A stretch of DNA of 64,000 nt from assembly GCF_002837185.1 (NCBI RefSeq), contig NZ_KZ477992.1, positions 109,865-173,864 on the forward strand. The letters are read 5' to 3'. Position numbers and translations under genes: made by a program. Each line of letters opens with the position of its first letter. Within the stretch, counting starts at the first letter, position 1. The DNA comes from Pseudomonas fluorescens (GTDB lineage: Bacteria; Pseudomonadota; Gammaproteobacteria; Pseudomonadales; Pseudomonadaceae). This document shows, in pieces, positions 31,085 through 42,422 of this stretch. The notes beneath the pieces were generated by a model, which saw only the letters and a list, made by a program, of their open reading frames with translations, searched no databases and was not told the DNA's origin.

Positions 31085-31897
31085 TCAGATATGCAGGATG
31101 TATTCGCGAACCAGCTTGCTGCCGAAATAGGCCAGCATCAGCAGGCAGAAACCGGCCAGGGTCCAGCGGATGGCCTTGTGCCCGCGCCAGCCGAGGCGGT
31201 TGCGGCCCCATAGCAACACGCTGAACACGATCCAGGCCAGGCAGGCCAGCAAGGTCTTGTGCACCAGATGCTGGGCGAACAGGTTCTCGACGAACAGCCA
31301 GCCGGAAATCAGCGACAGCGACAGCAAGGTCCAGCCGGCCCACAGGAACCCGAACAGCAGGCTTTCCATGGTTTGCAGCGGCGGGAAGTTCTTGATCAGC
31401 CCGGACGGGTGCTTGTGCTTGAGCTGGTGGTCTTGCAGCAGTACCAGCAGCGATTGGAACACCGCAATGGTGAACATGCCGTAGGCAAGGATCGACAACA
31501 GGATATGCGCGAGAATGCCCGGCTCTTCATCGATCACCTGTACGGTGCCGGTGGGCGCGAATTGCGCCAGCAGCACCGTGAGCATGCCCAGCGGGAACAG
31601 CAGCGCGAGCAGGTTCTCGACCGGAATCCGATAGCACGCCAGCAGTGTCAGTGCGATCACGGCGGCGGCGATCAGGCTGGCGGCGCTGAAAAAATCCAGG
31701 CCCAGGCCGACCGGGGTCATCAGGTGCGTGAACAGACTGGCGGCATGAGCCAGCAGGGCGAGGACGCCAAGGCCGGTCAGCAGACGTTTGTCCGCTTTGG
31801 CGCCTTGGGCCAGACGAGTGCCCTGATAGAGGGTCGCAGCGGCATACAAGATGGCGGCGGCGAGGCTGGGTAGCAAACTGGGTGACAAGGGGAGCAT
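31085..31897 (-). CDS. ypjD: Inner-membrane protein of the CcsA/CcmC-like family (YpjD)
   Basis: The 270-residue protein has eight predicted membrane segments and the cytochrome-c-assembly fold pattern. The segment ILLSILAYGMFTIAVFQSLLVLLQDHQLK and the C-terminal SLISGWLFVENLFAQHLVHKTLLACLAW carry the histidines expected of haem-handling proteins, but the WWD tryptophan motif is missing. E. coli YpjD sits in the same place beside ffh and corB. The ATG at 31897 follows a GGAG-like motif. Its function is not established. Confidence 0.82.
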   Translation of the reverse strand: MLPLSPSLLPSLAAAILYAAATLYQGTRLAQGAKADKRLLTGLGVLALLAHAASLFTHLMTPVGLGLDFFSAASLIAAAVIALTLLACYRIPVENLLALLFPLGMLTVLLAQFAPTGTVQVIDEEPGILAHILLSILAYGMFTIAVFQSLLVLLQDHQLKHKHPSGLIKNFPPLQTMESLLFGFLWAGWTLLSLSLISGWLFVENLFAQHLVHKTLLACLAWIVFSVLLWGRNRLGWRGHKAIRWTLAGFCLLMLAYFGSKLVREYILHI

Positions 31898-32001
31898 AAA
31901 TCCTGATAGACAAGCCCGAAAGGCGCTGAGTTTGGCACACACCCGCGCCGCACGAAAGACTCCCCCGCCAGACAGCGGGTGTGCATGGGCGCAGTCTTCG
32001 C

Positions 32002-32007
32002 TATAAT
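32002..32007 (+). promoter_or_regulatory. -10 box of the ffh promoter
   Basis: A perfect TATAAT lies about 125 bp before ffh, in the divergent ypjD-ffh gap. No convincing -35 box stands 16-18 bp before it. Confidence 0.5.
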
Positions 32008-32131
32008 CCGCGACCTGCCCACGCCGCAGGCTTGCCGAGCGCTATGTTTAATAGCGATTTACCACAGCCTGGGCCGCCATTACCTCGGTCTACCAATGCA
32101 TTTCGTTGAATAGGGCCTGAAAGGATCGCGC

Positions 32132-33508
<1,377 letters not shown>

Positions 33509-33515
33509 AGAATTC

Positions 33516-33538
33516 GAGCGCAAGCCCTGCTTGCGCTC
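33516..33538 (+). terminator. Hairpin after ffh
   Basis: GAGCGCAAG-CCCTG-CTTGCGCTC, a perfect nine-base stem 8 bp after the ffh stop codon. It has no T-run, so it may protect the 3' end more than stop transcription. Confidence 0.55.
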
Positions 33539-33659
33539 CGACCCGCAGGGATGCGGGATCTCCAGCAAACCCGCCATTGGCGGGCGCTGACCTGCCGTTT
33601 TAACCGACGGCTCTATAGCAGATCTGAATGGCACGCTGGTAGGCGCCGGAAAAAGACAT

Positions 33660-33687
33660 TTGCAAAAGTCCGGATATTCCTTAGAAT
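33660..33687 (+). promoter_or_regulatory. Sigma-70 promoter of rpsP-rimM-trmD-rplS
   Basis: TTGCAA, 16 bases, TAGAAT, about 70 bp before rpsP. It is the best promoter match in the ffh-rpsP gap. Confidence 0.65.
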
Positions 33688-33759
33688 ATGCGGCCTTTCG
33701 GGCACCTATGCCCGCTGTGCATTTAGATTTGCAGCACCGACTACAGGAACGATGTTCAC

Positions 33760-34011
33760 ATGCTAACAATCCGTCTTGCCCTTGGCGGCTCCAAAAAGCG
33801 CCCGTTTTACCACTTGACCGTAACTGACAGCCGCAACCCACGTGACGGCTCTCACAAGGAACAAGTTGGTTTCTTCAACCCGATCGCTCGCGGTCAGGAA
33901 GTTCGTCTGTCCGTGAACCAAGAGCGCGTAGCCTACTGGCTGAGCGTGGGTGCACAGCCATCCGAGCGCGTTGCCAAGCTGTTGAAAGACTCGGCTAAGG
34001 CCGCAGCCTGA
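33760..34011 (+). CDS. rpsP: 30S ribosomal protein S16
   Basis: The 83-residue protein starts [30 protein letters not shown], the family signature, and binds 16S rRNA early in 30S assembly. It is the first gene of the rpsP-rimM-trmD-rplS operon, 5 bp before rimM, an order kept across proteobacteria. Confidence 0.98.
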   Translation: MLTIRLALGGSKKRPFYHLTVTDSRNPRDGSHKEQVGFFNPIARGQEVRLSVNQERVAYWLSVGAQPSERVAKLLKDSAKAAA

Positions 34012-34016
34012 GCAAT

Positions 34017-34553
34017 ATGAACGCGACGCCAGCTGTTGCTGATGATTTGATCGTTATCGGCAAGATTTACTCTGTTCATGGCGTTCGCGGCGAAGTGAAG
34101 GTGTATTCCTTTACTGATCCGACTGAAAACCTGTTGCAGTACAAAACCTGGACGCTCAAGCGCGAAGGCAGCGTGAAACAGGTCGAGCTGGTCAGTGGAC
34201 GCGGGAGCGACAAGTTCCTGGTCGCAAAGCTCAAGGGTCTTGATGATCGTGAAGAAGCTCGGCTTCTGGCTGGTTATGAGATCTGCGTGCCGCGCAACCT
34301 GTTCCCTGAATTGACCGACGGCGAGTACTACTGGTACCAGCTGGAAGGTTTGAAGGTTATTGATCAACTCGGGCAACTGCTCGGGAAAATCGATCATCTT
34401 CTGGAAACCGGCGCCAACGATGTAATGGTGGTCAAGCCTTGCGCTGGCAGCCTGGATGATCGCGAACGCCTGTTGCCCTATACCGGGCAGTGCGTGTTGG
34501 CCGTCGACCTGGCAGCGGGCGAGATGAAGGTGGAATGGGATGCGGACTTCTAG
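34017..34553 (+). CDS. rimM: 16S rRNA processing factor RimM
   Basis: The 178-residue protein helps mature the 30S head by binding S19. The N-terminal domain begins [24 protein letters not shown] and the C-terminal PRC barrel begins [15 protein letters not shown]. The order and the 5-bp and 2-bp gaps to its neighbours fit translation coupling in the operon. Confidence 0.97.
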   Translation: MNATPAVADDLIVIGKIYSVHGVRGEVKVYSFTDPTENLLQYKTWTLKREGSVKQVELVSGRGSDKFLVAKLKGLDDREEARLLAGYEICVPRNLFPELTDGEYYWYQLEGLKVIDQLGQLLGKIDHLLETGANDVMVVKPCAGSLDDRERLLPYTGQCVLAVDLAAGEMKVEWDADF

Positions 34554-34555
34554 GC

Positions 34556-35308
34556 GTGGCTAATTTGCGCATTGAAGTGATCAGTTTGTTTCCCGAGATG
34601 TTCTCCGCCATCAGCGAGTACGGCATCACCAGTCGGGCGGTGAAACAGGGGCTGTTGCAGCTTACCTGTTGGAACCCGCGAGACTACACGACGGATCGAC
34701 ATCACACTGTGGACGATCGCCCATTTGGCGGTGGCCCGGGCATGGTGATGAAGATCAAGCCCCTGGAAGACGCGTTGGCCCAGGCCAAGGCAGTGGCCGG
34801 GGAGAAGGCGAAGGTAATTTACCTGTCCCCTCAAGGCCGTCAGCTGAAACAGGCTGTGGTAGGCGAACTGGCGAATGAGGAGGCACTGATCCTGATTGCC
34901 GGTCGCTATGAAGGCATTGACGAGCGTTTTATTGACGCTCATGTCGATGAAGAGTGGTCGATTGGGGACTATGTCCTGTCTGGCGGCGAGCTGCCGGCGA
35001 TGGTCCTGATAGATGCGGTTACACGACTGCTGCCTGGAGCTTTAGGGCATGCGGACTCTGCGGAGGAAGATTCCTTCACGGATGGTTTGCTGGATTGCCC
35101 GCACTACACCCGTCCGGAGGTGTATGCGGATCAGCGTGTTCCCGACGTATTGCTAAGTGGCAATCACGCACACATCCGGCGTTGGCGTTTACAGCAGTCC
35201 CTTGGTCGGACCTATGAACGACGCGCCGATCTTCTGGAAAGCCGCTCGCTTTCTGGAGAAGAGAAGAAGCTGCTCGAGGAATACATCCTCGCGCGGGACG
35301 ATAGTTAA
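34556..35308 (+). CDS. trmD: tRNA (guanine37-N1)-methyltransferase
   Basis: The 250-residue SPOUT enzyme methylates G37 of tRNAs and prevents frameshifting. The GTG at 34556 is chosen: it starts [16 protein letters not shown], gives the family length and lies 2 bp after rimM. A longer frame overlaps rimM. The knot region reads [13 protein letters not shown] and [14 protein letters not shown], followed by [15 protein letters not shown]. Confidence 0.97.
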   Translation: MANLRIEVISLFPEMFSAISEYGITSRAVKQGLLQLTCWNPRDYTTDRHHTVDDRPFGGGPGMVMKIKPLEDALAQAKAVAGEKAKVIYLSPQGRQLKQAVVGELANEEALILIAGRYEGIDERFIDAHVDEEWSIGDYVLSGGELPAMVLIDAVTRLLPGALGHADSAEEDSFTDGLLDCPHYTRPEVYADQRVPDVLLSGNHAHIRRWRLQQSLGRTYERRADLLESRSLSGEEKKLLEEYILARDDS

Positions 35309-35353
35309 CAACGTATCGATGGTAGGTCCATTGACTTACCTTAGGAGCACAGC

Positions 35354-35704
35354 ATGACTAACAAAATCATCCTTGCACTCGAAGCAGAGCAGATGACCAA
35401 AGAGATCCCTACCTTTGCCCCGGGCGACACCATTGTCGTTCAGGTGAAAGTGAAGGAAGGCGACCGTTCGCGTCTGCAAGCGTTCGAAGGCGTGGTAATC
35501 GCCAAGCGTAACCGTGGTGTGAACAGTGCTTTCACTGTTCGTAAAATCTCCAACGGTGTTGGCGTAGAGCGTACTTTCCAGACCTACAGCCCGCAAATCG
35601 ACAGCATGGCTGTGAAACGTCGCGGTGACGTACGCAAAGCCAAGCTGTACTACCTGCGTGACCTGTCCGGTAAAGCAGCTCGCATCAAGGAAAAACTGGC
35701 TTAA
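35354..35704 (+). CDS. rplS: 50S ribosomal protein L19
   Basis: The 116-residue protein lies at the 30S-50S interface. It shows the family block [20 protein letters not shown] and ends [22 protein letters not shown] stands before the ATG. It closes the operon, followed by a strong terminator. Confidence 0.98.
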
Positions 35705-35723
35705 GTCCAGCTTCCCGATGCAG

Positions 35724-35751
35724 AAAAAAGCAGCCTACGGGCTGCTTTTTT
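35724..35751 (+). terminator. Intrinsic terminator of the rplS operon
   Basis: A-rich flank, GCAGCC / GGCTGC stem and six T, 20 bp after rplS. The flanking A-run makes it work in both directions, and the antiporter gene converges on it. Confidence 0.93.
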
Positions 35752-35777
35752 GTGCCTGCGATTTAAGCGGTGCGCCC

Positions 35778-37577
35778 CTAGGCCTGACCAGGCTGAATGA
35801 CTGCCAGTAATGTCCATCCCGCCAGCGGTTTCATATCGCTCTGCGGCGTGACCACATGCACCCAGCCGCTGTTATCGCGGGCAAACAGCAGTGTCGCCCG
35901 CTCCCCATGCAGTGCCTGATAATCGCTCCAGCCAAACCCTTCGGTCAGGTGGGTGGTATACAGCTCGGCGCCTTGCCCCAGCAGGCTGGCGAGCTTGGTG
36001 TAGCTCAGCGGCTGGCTGCCCAGCAAGTGCCCACGATGCTCGCCGCTGGCCCGGTGCTTGTCGGTGCGACGGCTTTCCTGGCTGTTGGCCAAGGCGAACA
36101 GGCGATGCCCGAAGTCGTGACGAAAGCGCATGGTGGCCAGGGTGTTCAATTCGCCGGAAGGTGACAGCGCGAGCAAATGCCCGAGACCGACCAGGTCCAG
36201 ATGGGACTCGGCATGCTGTGAGGCCGGGTTGCCGAAGTAGGTCGGCAGCCCTTCCATACGGCTGGCGCGAATGTTCTCCCAGCTCGAATCGGTCAGCAGC
36301 ACGCGGCTGCCCAGCTGTTGCAGGGCTTTGCCGAGAATGCGTGCCGGGCCGTTCGCGCCGACGATCAGAAAGCCGCTTGGCGCGGGCTCGGCTACTTTCA
36401 GCAAGCGCGCCAGAGGACGCGCAGTCGCGCTTTGCAGCACCACCGTGCCGATGATCACCGCAAACGTCAGCGGCACCAGCAACAACGCACCTTCGTGGCC
36501 GGCCTCATCCAGGCGAATCGCAAAAATGGCCGACACCGCCGCGGCCACAATCCCGCGCGGGGCGATCCAGGCCAGCAGTGCGCGTTCGCGCCAGTTCAGT
36601 TTCGAGCCGACGGTCGACACCGCAACGTTCAGCGGGCGCGCAATGAACTGAATGATCAGCAGCAGAATCAGTACGAACGGCCCCAGGGCGATCAGTGCGT
36701 TCAGGTCCAGGCGCGCTGCCAGCAGGATAAACAAGCCGGATATCAACAGAACACTGAGGTTCTCCTTGAAGTGCAGGATGTGACGCACGTCCACGCCCTT
36801 CATGTTGGCCATCCACATGCCCATCAGCGTCACCGCCAGCAGGCCCGACTCATGCATCACCTGATTGGAGGCGATGAACACCCCCAGCACCGCCGCCAGG
36901 GTGGCCAGGTTATGCAGGTATTCCGGCAACCACTGGCGGCGCATAACCAGGCCCAGCACCCAGCCCCCGGCAATCCCGAACAGACTGCCGCACAGGATGA
37001 CGCCGCCAAAGGTCAGCAGGCTGTGACTCAGTCCATCGCCCGAGGCGCTGGCGATGATGAAGCTGTAGACCACCACGGCCAGCAGCGCGCCGATAGGGTC
37101 GATAACAATGCCTTCCCAGCGCAGGATGTTGGCGATGGACGCCTTGGGGCGTACCACGCGCAACATGGGCACGATGACGGTCGGGCCTGTCACCAGCGTC
37201 AAGGTGCCGAACAGCAGCGCCAGCATCCAGTCGAAACCCAGCAGCCAGTGGGTTGCCAGGGTGATCACCGCCCAGGTCGTCAGCGCACCAAGGGTCACCA
37301 GTCGGTGCACCACGCTGCCGATTTCCTTCCATTCCGACAGATGCAGCGTCAGGCTGCCCTCAAACAGGATCAATGCGACGGCCAGCGACACCAATGGCAT
37401 CAGCAACGGGCCGAACATTTCCTGCGGGTCGAGCCAGCCAAGTACCGGCCCCGCCAGAATTCCGCTCAATAACAGAAACAGAATCGCCGGCAATTTCAGG
37501 CGCCAGGCCAGCCATTGGCAGCCGAGCGCGGCCACACCGATACCGCCGAAAGCCAACAAGATCTGTTGTTCGTTCAT
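35778..37577 (-). CDS. Cation:proton antiporter (CPA1-type) with C-terminal nucleotide-binding domain
   Basis: The 599-residue inner-membrane protein has about twelve membrane segments in residues 1-400, with the Na+/H+ exchanger landmarks LALILFEGSLTLHLSEWK (written from VALILFEGSL) and WEGIVIDPIGALLAV, and RALLAWIAPRGIVAAAV. Residues about 400-510 look like a Rossmann TrkA-N type domain (FLIVGANGPARILGKALQQLGSRVLLTDSSW), and a further cytoplasmic part follows. Sodium or potassium could be the ion. It converges on rplS and is divergent from xerD. Confidence 0.85.
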   Translation of the reverse strand: MNEQQILLAFGGIGVAALGCQWLAWRLKLPAILFLLLSGILAGPVLGWLDPQEMFGPLLMPLVSLAVALILFEGSLTLHLSEWKEIGSVVHRLVTLGALTTWAVITLATHWLLGFDWMLALLFGTLTLVTGPTVIVPMLRVVRPKASIANILRWEGIVIDPIGALLAVVVYSFIIASASGDGLSHSLLTFGGVILCGSLFGIAGGWVLGLVMRRQWLPEYLHNLATLAAVLGVFIASNQVMHESGLLAVTLMGMWMANMKGVDVRHILHFKENLSVLLISGLFILLAARLDLNALIALGPFVLILLLIIQFIARPLNVAVSTVGSKLNWRERALLAWIAPRGIVAAAVSAIFAIRLDEAGHEGALLLVPLTFAVIIGTVVLQSATARPLARLLKVAEPAPSGFLIVGANGPARILGKALQQLGSRVLLTDSSWENIRASRMEGLPTYFGNPASQHAESHLDLVGLGHLLALSPSGELNTLATMRFRHDFGHRLFALANSQESRRTDKHRASGEHRGHLLGSQPLSYTKLASLLGQGAELYTTHLTEGFGWSDYQALHGERATLLFARDNSGWVHVVTPQSDMKPLAGWTLLAVIQPGQA

Positions 37578-37685
37578 TAAAGCTTCCTGTTCCTAGAAGT
37601 AGCGGGCTATGAAAGACTAGTGGCCCTTGCCACAGTTCACTAAATAAAATGGCGCCAAGCCCCTTGCCGCGTCGCTTGAGTAACC

Positions 37686-38582
37686 ATGCCCGCCATTGAC
37701 CACCCGCTGATCGACCGCTTCCTTGACGCCCTTTGGTTGGAAAAAGGCCTCTCGGACAACACTCGCCAGGCTTACCGCAGCGACCTGGCCCTGTTCAACG
37801 GTTGGTTGCAGGAGAAAAACCTGGAGCTGATCAATGCCGGGCGCGAGCTGATCCTCGATCACTTGGCCTGGCGCCTCGAGCAACATTACAAGCCGCGTTC
37901 CACCGCGAGATTTCTCTCCGGTGTGCGTGGCTTTTATCGCTATCTGTTGCGTGAAAAACTCATCGCAATCGATCCAACTCTACAAGTCGATATGCCGCAA
38001 TTAGGTAGGCCTCTTCCTAAATCTTTGTCGGAAACTGACGTGGAGGCTCTGTTGGCCGCGCCGGATCTCAGTGAGGCCATCGGCCAGCGTGATCGCGCCA
38101 TGCTGGAAGTGCTCTACGCTTGCGGGCTGCGGGTCACCGAGCTGATCAGCCTGACCCTGGAGCAGGTCAACCTGCGCCAGGGCGTGTTGCGGGTGATGGG
38201 CAAGGGCAGCAAGGAGCGCCTGGTACCGATGGGGGAGGAGGCGATTGTGTGGGTCGAGCGTTACCTGCGCGATGCGCGTCACGAGCTGCTCGGTGGCCGT
38301 CCCAGTGATGTGCTGTTCCCCAGCCTGCGCGGCGAGCAGATGACCCGCCAGACCTTCTGGCACCGGATCAAGCACCAGGCCAAAGTGGCCGGGATCGGCA
38401 AGTCCCTGTCGCCGCATACCTTGCGTCATGCGTTCGCCACCCACTTGCTCAACCATGGCGCGGATCTGCGTGTGGTACAGATGCTGCTCGGCCACAGCGA
38501 CTTGTCCACCACCCAGATCTACACCCATGTGGCACGGGCGCGCTTGCAGGAGATGCACGCCAAGCACCATCCACGCGGCTGA
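37686..38582 (+). CDS. xerD: Site-specific tyrosine recombinase XerD
   Basis: The protein of 298 residues works with XerC at dif to resolve chromosome dimers. The N-terminal SAM-like domain includes LSDNTRQAYRSDLALF. All catalytic residues are present: Arg149 (ACGLRVTEL), Lys173, His244 and Arg247 (HTLRHAF), His270 (LLGHSD) and Tyr279 (TQIYTHV). The xerD-dsbC-hom-thrC order is the one known in pseudomonads, so this is the core gene and not a mobile integrase. Confidence 0.96.
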   Translation: MPAIDHPLIDRFLDALWLEKGLSDNTRQAYRSDLALFNGWLQEKNLELINAGRELILDHLAWRLEQHYKPRSTARFLSGVRGFYRYLLREKLIAIDPTLQVDMPQLGRPLPKSLSETDVEALLAAPDLSEAIGQRDRAMLEVLYACGLRVTELISLTLEQVNLRQGVLRVMGKGSKERLVPMGEEAIVWVERYLRDARHELLGGRPSDVLFPSLRGEQMTRQTFWHRIKHQAKVAGIGKSLSPHTLRHAFATHLLNHGADLRVVQMLLGHSDLSTTQIYTHVARARLQEMHAKHHPRG

Positions 38583-38724
38583 AAAATCCCAATTTGTTCG
38601 GCTGCGGGCTGCCCTGCGGCCCAACTGTGGTAGGCTTTGCCGGTTCGCAAAGGCGACGGTCCACACCCCCGGTTTCCAATCGGCGTAGCTGCACCCGTCC
38701 CTGCATCTGCCTTCAGGAGTTACC

Positions 38725-39456
38725 ATGCGCTTGACCCAGATTATTGCCGCCGCAGCCATTGCGTTGGTTTCCACCTTTGCCGTCGCCGACGATGCGGCTG
38801 AGCAGGCCATTCGCAAGAGCCTGGTCAACCTGCAACTCGATACCCCCATCGAAAGCATCAGTGCCAGCCCCATGGCCGGTCTGTACGAAGTCAAGCTCAA
38901 GGGCAGCCGCGTGCTGTACGCCAGTGCCGATGGCCAGTACATCGTTCAGGGCTACCTGTTCCAGCTCAAGGACGGCAAGCCGGTCAACCTGACCGAGAAA
39001 GCCGAACGCCTCGGCGTGTCCAAGCTGATCAACGGTATTCCCGTGGCTGAAACCGTGGTGTACCCGGCCATCGGTGAGACCAAGACCCACATCACCGTGT
39101 TCACCGACACCACCTGCCCGTATTGCCACAAGCTGCACGCCGAAGTGCCTGCATTGAACAAGCTGGGTGTGGAAGTGCGCTATGTCGCATTCCCGCGCCA
39201 GGGCCTGGGTTCGCCGGGTGATGAGCAGTTGCAGGCGGTCTGGTGCTCGGCCGACAAGAAAGCGGCCATGGACAAGATGGTCGATGGCAAGGAAATCAAG
39301 GCGGCCAAATGCGCCAATCCGGTTTCCAAGCAGTTCGCCCTGGGCCAGTCCATCGGCGTGAACGGCACACCGGCCATCGTCTTGGCCGACGGCCAGGTGA
39401 TTCCGGGCTACCAGCCGGCACCACAAGTTGCCAAACTGGCACTGGGTGCCAAGTAA
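38725..39456 (+). CDS. dsbC: Thiol:disulphide isomerase DsbC
   Basis: The 243-residue periplasmic protein rearranges wrong disulphide bonds. It has a signal peptide (MRLTQIIAAAAIALVSTFAVA), an N-terminal dimerisation domain to about residue 85 and a thioredoxin-fold domain with the active CPYC at Cys131-Cys134 (FTDTTCPYCHKLH). The cis-proline region reads GVNGTPAIV. CAGGAG precedes the ATG. Confidence 0.96.
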   Translation: MRLTQIIAAAAIALVSTFAVADDAAEQAIRKSLVNLQLDTPIESISASPMAGLYEVKLKGSRVLYASADGQYIVQGYLFQLKDGKPVNLTEKAERLGVSKLINGIPVAETVVYPAIGETKTHITVFTDTTCPYCHKLHAEVPALNKLGVEVRYVAFPRQGLGSPGDEQLQAVWCSADKKAAMDKMVDGKEIKAAKCANPVSKQFALGQSIGVNGTPAIVLADGQVIPGYQPAPQVAKLALGAK

Positions 39457-39585
39457 GCATTAATCGTCGAGCCTTCGACGAGCATGATCGGCCGAACCGT
39501 CGGCGGGTCATTAATTGAGAGCCGCAGTTGTGCGGCTGTGTTCCACGGCCGACCTCGCGTCGGCCGTTTCATGGGGAGTTCTTCA

Positions 39586-40890
39586 GTGAAACCGGTCAAA
39601 GTAGGCATCTGTGGGTTAGGGACCGTCGGTGGCGGCACCTTCAACGTACTTCAGCGTAACGCTGAAGAAATTTCCCGCCGTGCAGGGCGTGAGATTGAAG
39701 TGGCGCAGATTGCCACGCGTTCGCCGAAGCCTCAGTTCGAAACGACCGGTATTGCGATTACCAACGATGTGTTCGCCGTGGCCACCAACCCTGACATCGA
39801 TATAGTCATCGAGCTGGTAGGCGGCTATACCGTAGCCCGCGAGCTGGTGCTCAAGGCCATCGAGAACGGCAAGCACGTGGTCACCGCCAACAAGGCGCTG
39901 ATCGCCGTGCACGGTAACGAAATCTTCGCCAAGGCCCGTGAGAAGGGCGTGATCGTGGCGTTCGAAGCCGCCGTGGCCGGCGGCATCCCGGTGATCAAGG
40001 CGATTCGTGAAGGCCTGTCCGCCAACCGCATCAATTGGGTCGCCGGTATCATCAACGGCACCGGTAACTTCATCCTTACCGAAATGCGCGAAAAGGGTCG
40101 CACCTTCGACGACGTGCTGGCTGAAGCCCAGGCCCTGGGTTATGCCGAAGCCGACCCGACCTTTGACGTGGAAGGCATCGATGCGGCCCACAAGCTGACC
40201 ATCCTGGCGTCCATCGCCTTTGGTGTCCCGCTGCAGTTCGACAAGGCCTACACCGAAGGCATCACCAAACTGACCACCGCCGACGTGAACTACGCCGAAG
40301 CCCTGGGCTACCGCATCAAGCACCTCGGTGTGGCGCGCAGCACCCCGGCCGGTATCGAATTGCGTGTGCACCCGACACTGATCCCGGCCGACCGCCTGAT
40401 CGCCAACGTCAATGGCGTGATGAACGCGGTGATGGTCAACGGTGATGCCGCCGGCTCCACCCTGTTCTACGGCGCCGGTGCCGGCATGGAACCGACCGCT
40501 TCCTCGGTAATCGCCGACCTGGTGGATGTGGTTCGCGCCATGACCAGCGACCCGGAAAACCGCGTACCGCACCTCGCCTTCCAGCCGGACTCGCTGTCGG
40601 CCCACCCGATCCTGCCGATCGAAGCCTGCGAAAGCGCCTACTACCTGCGCATCCAGGCCCAGGATCATCCGGGCGTGCTGGCCCAGGTGGCGAGTATCCT
40701 GTCGGAGCGCGGGATCAACATCGAGTCGATCATGCAGAAGGAAGTCGAGGAGCAGAACGGCCAGGTGCCGATGATCCTGCTGACCCACCGCGTGCTCGAG
40801 CAGCATATCAACGATGCCATCCGAGCACTCGAAGCGCTCCAGGGCGTGGTTGGACCGGTGGTCCGTATCCGCGTCGAGCATTTGAATTAA
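39586..40890 (+). CDS. hom: Homoserine dehydrogenase
   Basis: The 434-residue enzyme reduces aspartate semialdehyde to homoserine on the way to threonine and methionine. GTG at 39586 is chosen: GGGGAG lies 8 bp before it and the protein then begins VKPVKVGICGLGTVGGG, the NAD(P)-binding start of the family, with the family's usual length. A longer frame upstream has no match. Domain order is nucleotide-binding, catalytic (NGTGNFILTEM, DPTFDVEGIDAAHK) and a C-terminal ACT domain (AQDHPGVLAQVASILSERG) that should sense threonine. Confidence 0.96.
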   Translation: MKPVKVGICGLGTVGGGTFNVLQRNAEEISRRAGREIEVAQIATRSPKPQFETTGIAITNDVFAVATNPDIDIVIELVGGYTVARELVLKAIENGKHVVTANKALIAVHGNEIFAKAREKGVIVAFEAAVAGGIPVIKAIREGLSANRINWVAGIINGTGNFILTEMREKGRTFDDVLAEAQALGYAEADPTFDVEGIDAAHKLTILASIAFGVPLQFDKAYTEGITKLTTADVNYAEALGYRIKHLGVARSTPAGIELRVHPTLIPADRLIANVNGVMNAVMVNGDAAGSTLFYGAGAGMEPTASSVIADLVDVVRAMTSDPENRVPHLAFQPDSLSAHPILPIEACESAYYLRIQAQDHPGVLAQVASILSERGINIESIMQKEVEEQNGQVPMILLTHRVLEQHINDAIRALEALQGVVGPVVRIRVEHLN

Positions 40891-40910
40891 TTCAGCTGCA
40901 AGCGGTTAGC

Positions 40911-40956
40911 TACAAGCTGCAAGTAAAAGCCGATTCGCTCTAACTTGCCGCTTGTA
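40911..40956. repeat. Inverted repeat in the hom-thrC gap
   Basis: TACAAGCTGCAAGT pairs with ACTTGCCGCTTGTA at 13 of 14 positions across an 18-bp loop. There is no T-run. The arm sequence (TACAAGC-GCAAG) recurs at 45379, so it belongs to a dispersed repeat. Confidence 0.65.
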
Positions 40957-40993
40957 ACTTGAAGCTTGAAGCCCAAACCGAAGGTTTGCCCCT

Positions 40994-42403
40994 ATGCGCT
41001 ATATCAGCACCCGCGGCCAGGCACCGGCCCTGAATTTCGAAGATGTTCTGCTGGCAGGCCTTGCCACCGACGGCGGCCTGTACGTGCCGGAGAACCTGCC
41101 ACGCTTCACCCAGGAAGAAATCGCTTCCTGGGCCGGCCTGCCGTACCACGAGCTGGCATTCCGAGTGATGCGCCCGTTCGTCACCGGCAGCATTCCGGAT
41201 GCGGATTTCAAGAAGATCCTGGAAGAAACGTACGGCGTGTTTTCCCACAGCGCCATTGCGCCCCTGCGCCAGTTGAACGGCAACGAGTGGGTGCTTGAGC
41301 TGTTCCACGGCCCGACCCTGGCGTTCAAGGACTTTGCCCTGCAATTGCTGGGTCGCCTGCTCGACTACGTACTGGAAAAACGCGGCGAGCGCGTAGTGAT
41401 CATCGGCGCCACTTCCGGTGATACCGGCTCGGCGGCCATCGAAGGGTGCAAGCACTGCGAAAACGTCGACATCTTCATCCTGCACCCGCACAAGCGCGTC
41501 TCGGAGGTGCAGCGTCGCCAGATGACCACCATTTTCGGTGAGAACATCCACAACATCGCCATCGAAGGCAACTTCGATGACTGCCAGGAAATGGTCAAGA
41601 ACAGCTTTGCCGACCAGAGTTTCCTCAAGGGCACGCGACTGGTGGCGGTAAACTCGATCAACTGGGCGCGGATCATGGCCCAGATCGTCTACTACTTCCA
41701 CGCCTCCCTGCAGTTGGGCGGCCCGGCGCGTTCGGTGTCGTTCTCGGTGCCGACCGGCAACTTCGGCGACATCTTCGCCGGCTACCTGGCGCGCAACATG
41801 GGCCTGCCGATCAATCAGTTGATCGTCGCGACCAACCGCAACGACATCCTGCACCGCTTCATGAGCGGCAACGGGTACGTCAAGGAAACCCTGCACGCCA
41901 CGCTGTCGCCGTCGATGGACATCATGGTGTCGTCGAACTTCGAACGCCTGCTGTTCGACATGCACGGTCGCAATGGCGCGGCGTTGGCCGAGCTGATGAA
42001 CAGCTTCAAGCAAGGTGGCGGTTTCAGTGTCGAGCAAGAGCGCTGGACCGAAACCCGCAAGCTGTTCGACTCCCTGGCGGTGGACGACGCGCAGACCTGC
42101 GAAACCATCGCCGAGGTCTACGCCCAGACCGGCGAGTTGCTTGACCCGCACACGGCCATCGGTGTGAAGGCCGCCCGCGAGTGCCGTCGCAGCCTGGATG
42201 TCCCGATGGTGATCCTTGGCACTGCGCACCCGGTCAAATTCCCCGAAGCGGTGGAAAAGGCCGGTGTTGGCAAGGCCCTGGAGTTGCCGCAGCACCTGGC
42301 TGATCTGTTCGAGCGCGAAGAGCGTTGCACGGTGCTGGCTAACGACCTGAAGACTGTGCAGGCGTTTGTCAGCCAGCATGGCAATCGGGGCAAGCCGCTG
42401 TAA
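40994..42403 (+). CDS. thrC: Threonine synthase
   Basis: The 469-residue PLP enzyme makes threonine from phosphohomoserine. The start MRYISTRGQAPALNFEDVLLAGLATDGGLYVPE is the family entry. The PLP lysine is in HGPTLAFKDFALQ, and the phosphate loop in SVPTGNFGDIFAGYLA. The gene follows hom after 103 bp and ends at a strong terminator, so both are probably one unit. Confidence 0.97.
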   Translation: MRYISTRGQAPALNFEDVLLAGLATDGGLYVPENLPRFTQEEIASWAGLPYHELAFRVMRPFVTGSIPDADFKKILEETYGVFSHSAIAPLRQLNGNEWVLELFHGPTLAFKDFALQLLGRLLDYVLEKRGERVVIIGATSGDTGSAAIEGCKHCENVDIFILHPHKRVSEVQRRQMTTIFGENIHNIAIEGNFDDCQEMVKNSFADQSFLKGTRLVAVNSINWARIMAQIVYYFHASLQLGGPARSVSFSVPTGNFGDIFAGYLARNMGLPINQLIVATNRNDILHRFMSGNGYVKETLHATLSPSMDIMVSSNFERLLFDMHGRNGAALAELMNSFKQGGGFSVEQERWTETRKLFDSLAVDDAQTCETIAEVYAQTGELLDPHTAIGVKAARECRRSLDVPMVILGTAHPVKFPEAVEKAGVGKALELPQHLADLFEREERCTVLANDLKTVQAFVSQHGNRGKPL

Positions 42404-42422
42404 GGCGCACCGCGTAGACAAC

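Noticed and set aside
37686..38582. xerD as a mobile-element integrase
   Set aside because: Context (dsbC-hom-thrC) and sequence fit the chromosomal dimer-resolution recombinase; no attachment repeats are near.
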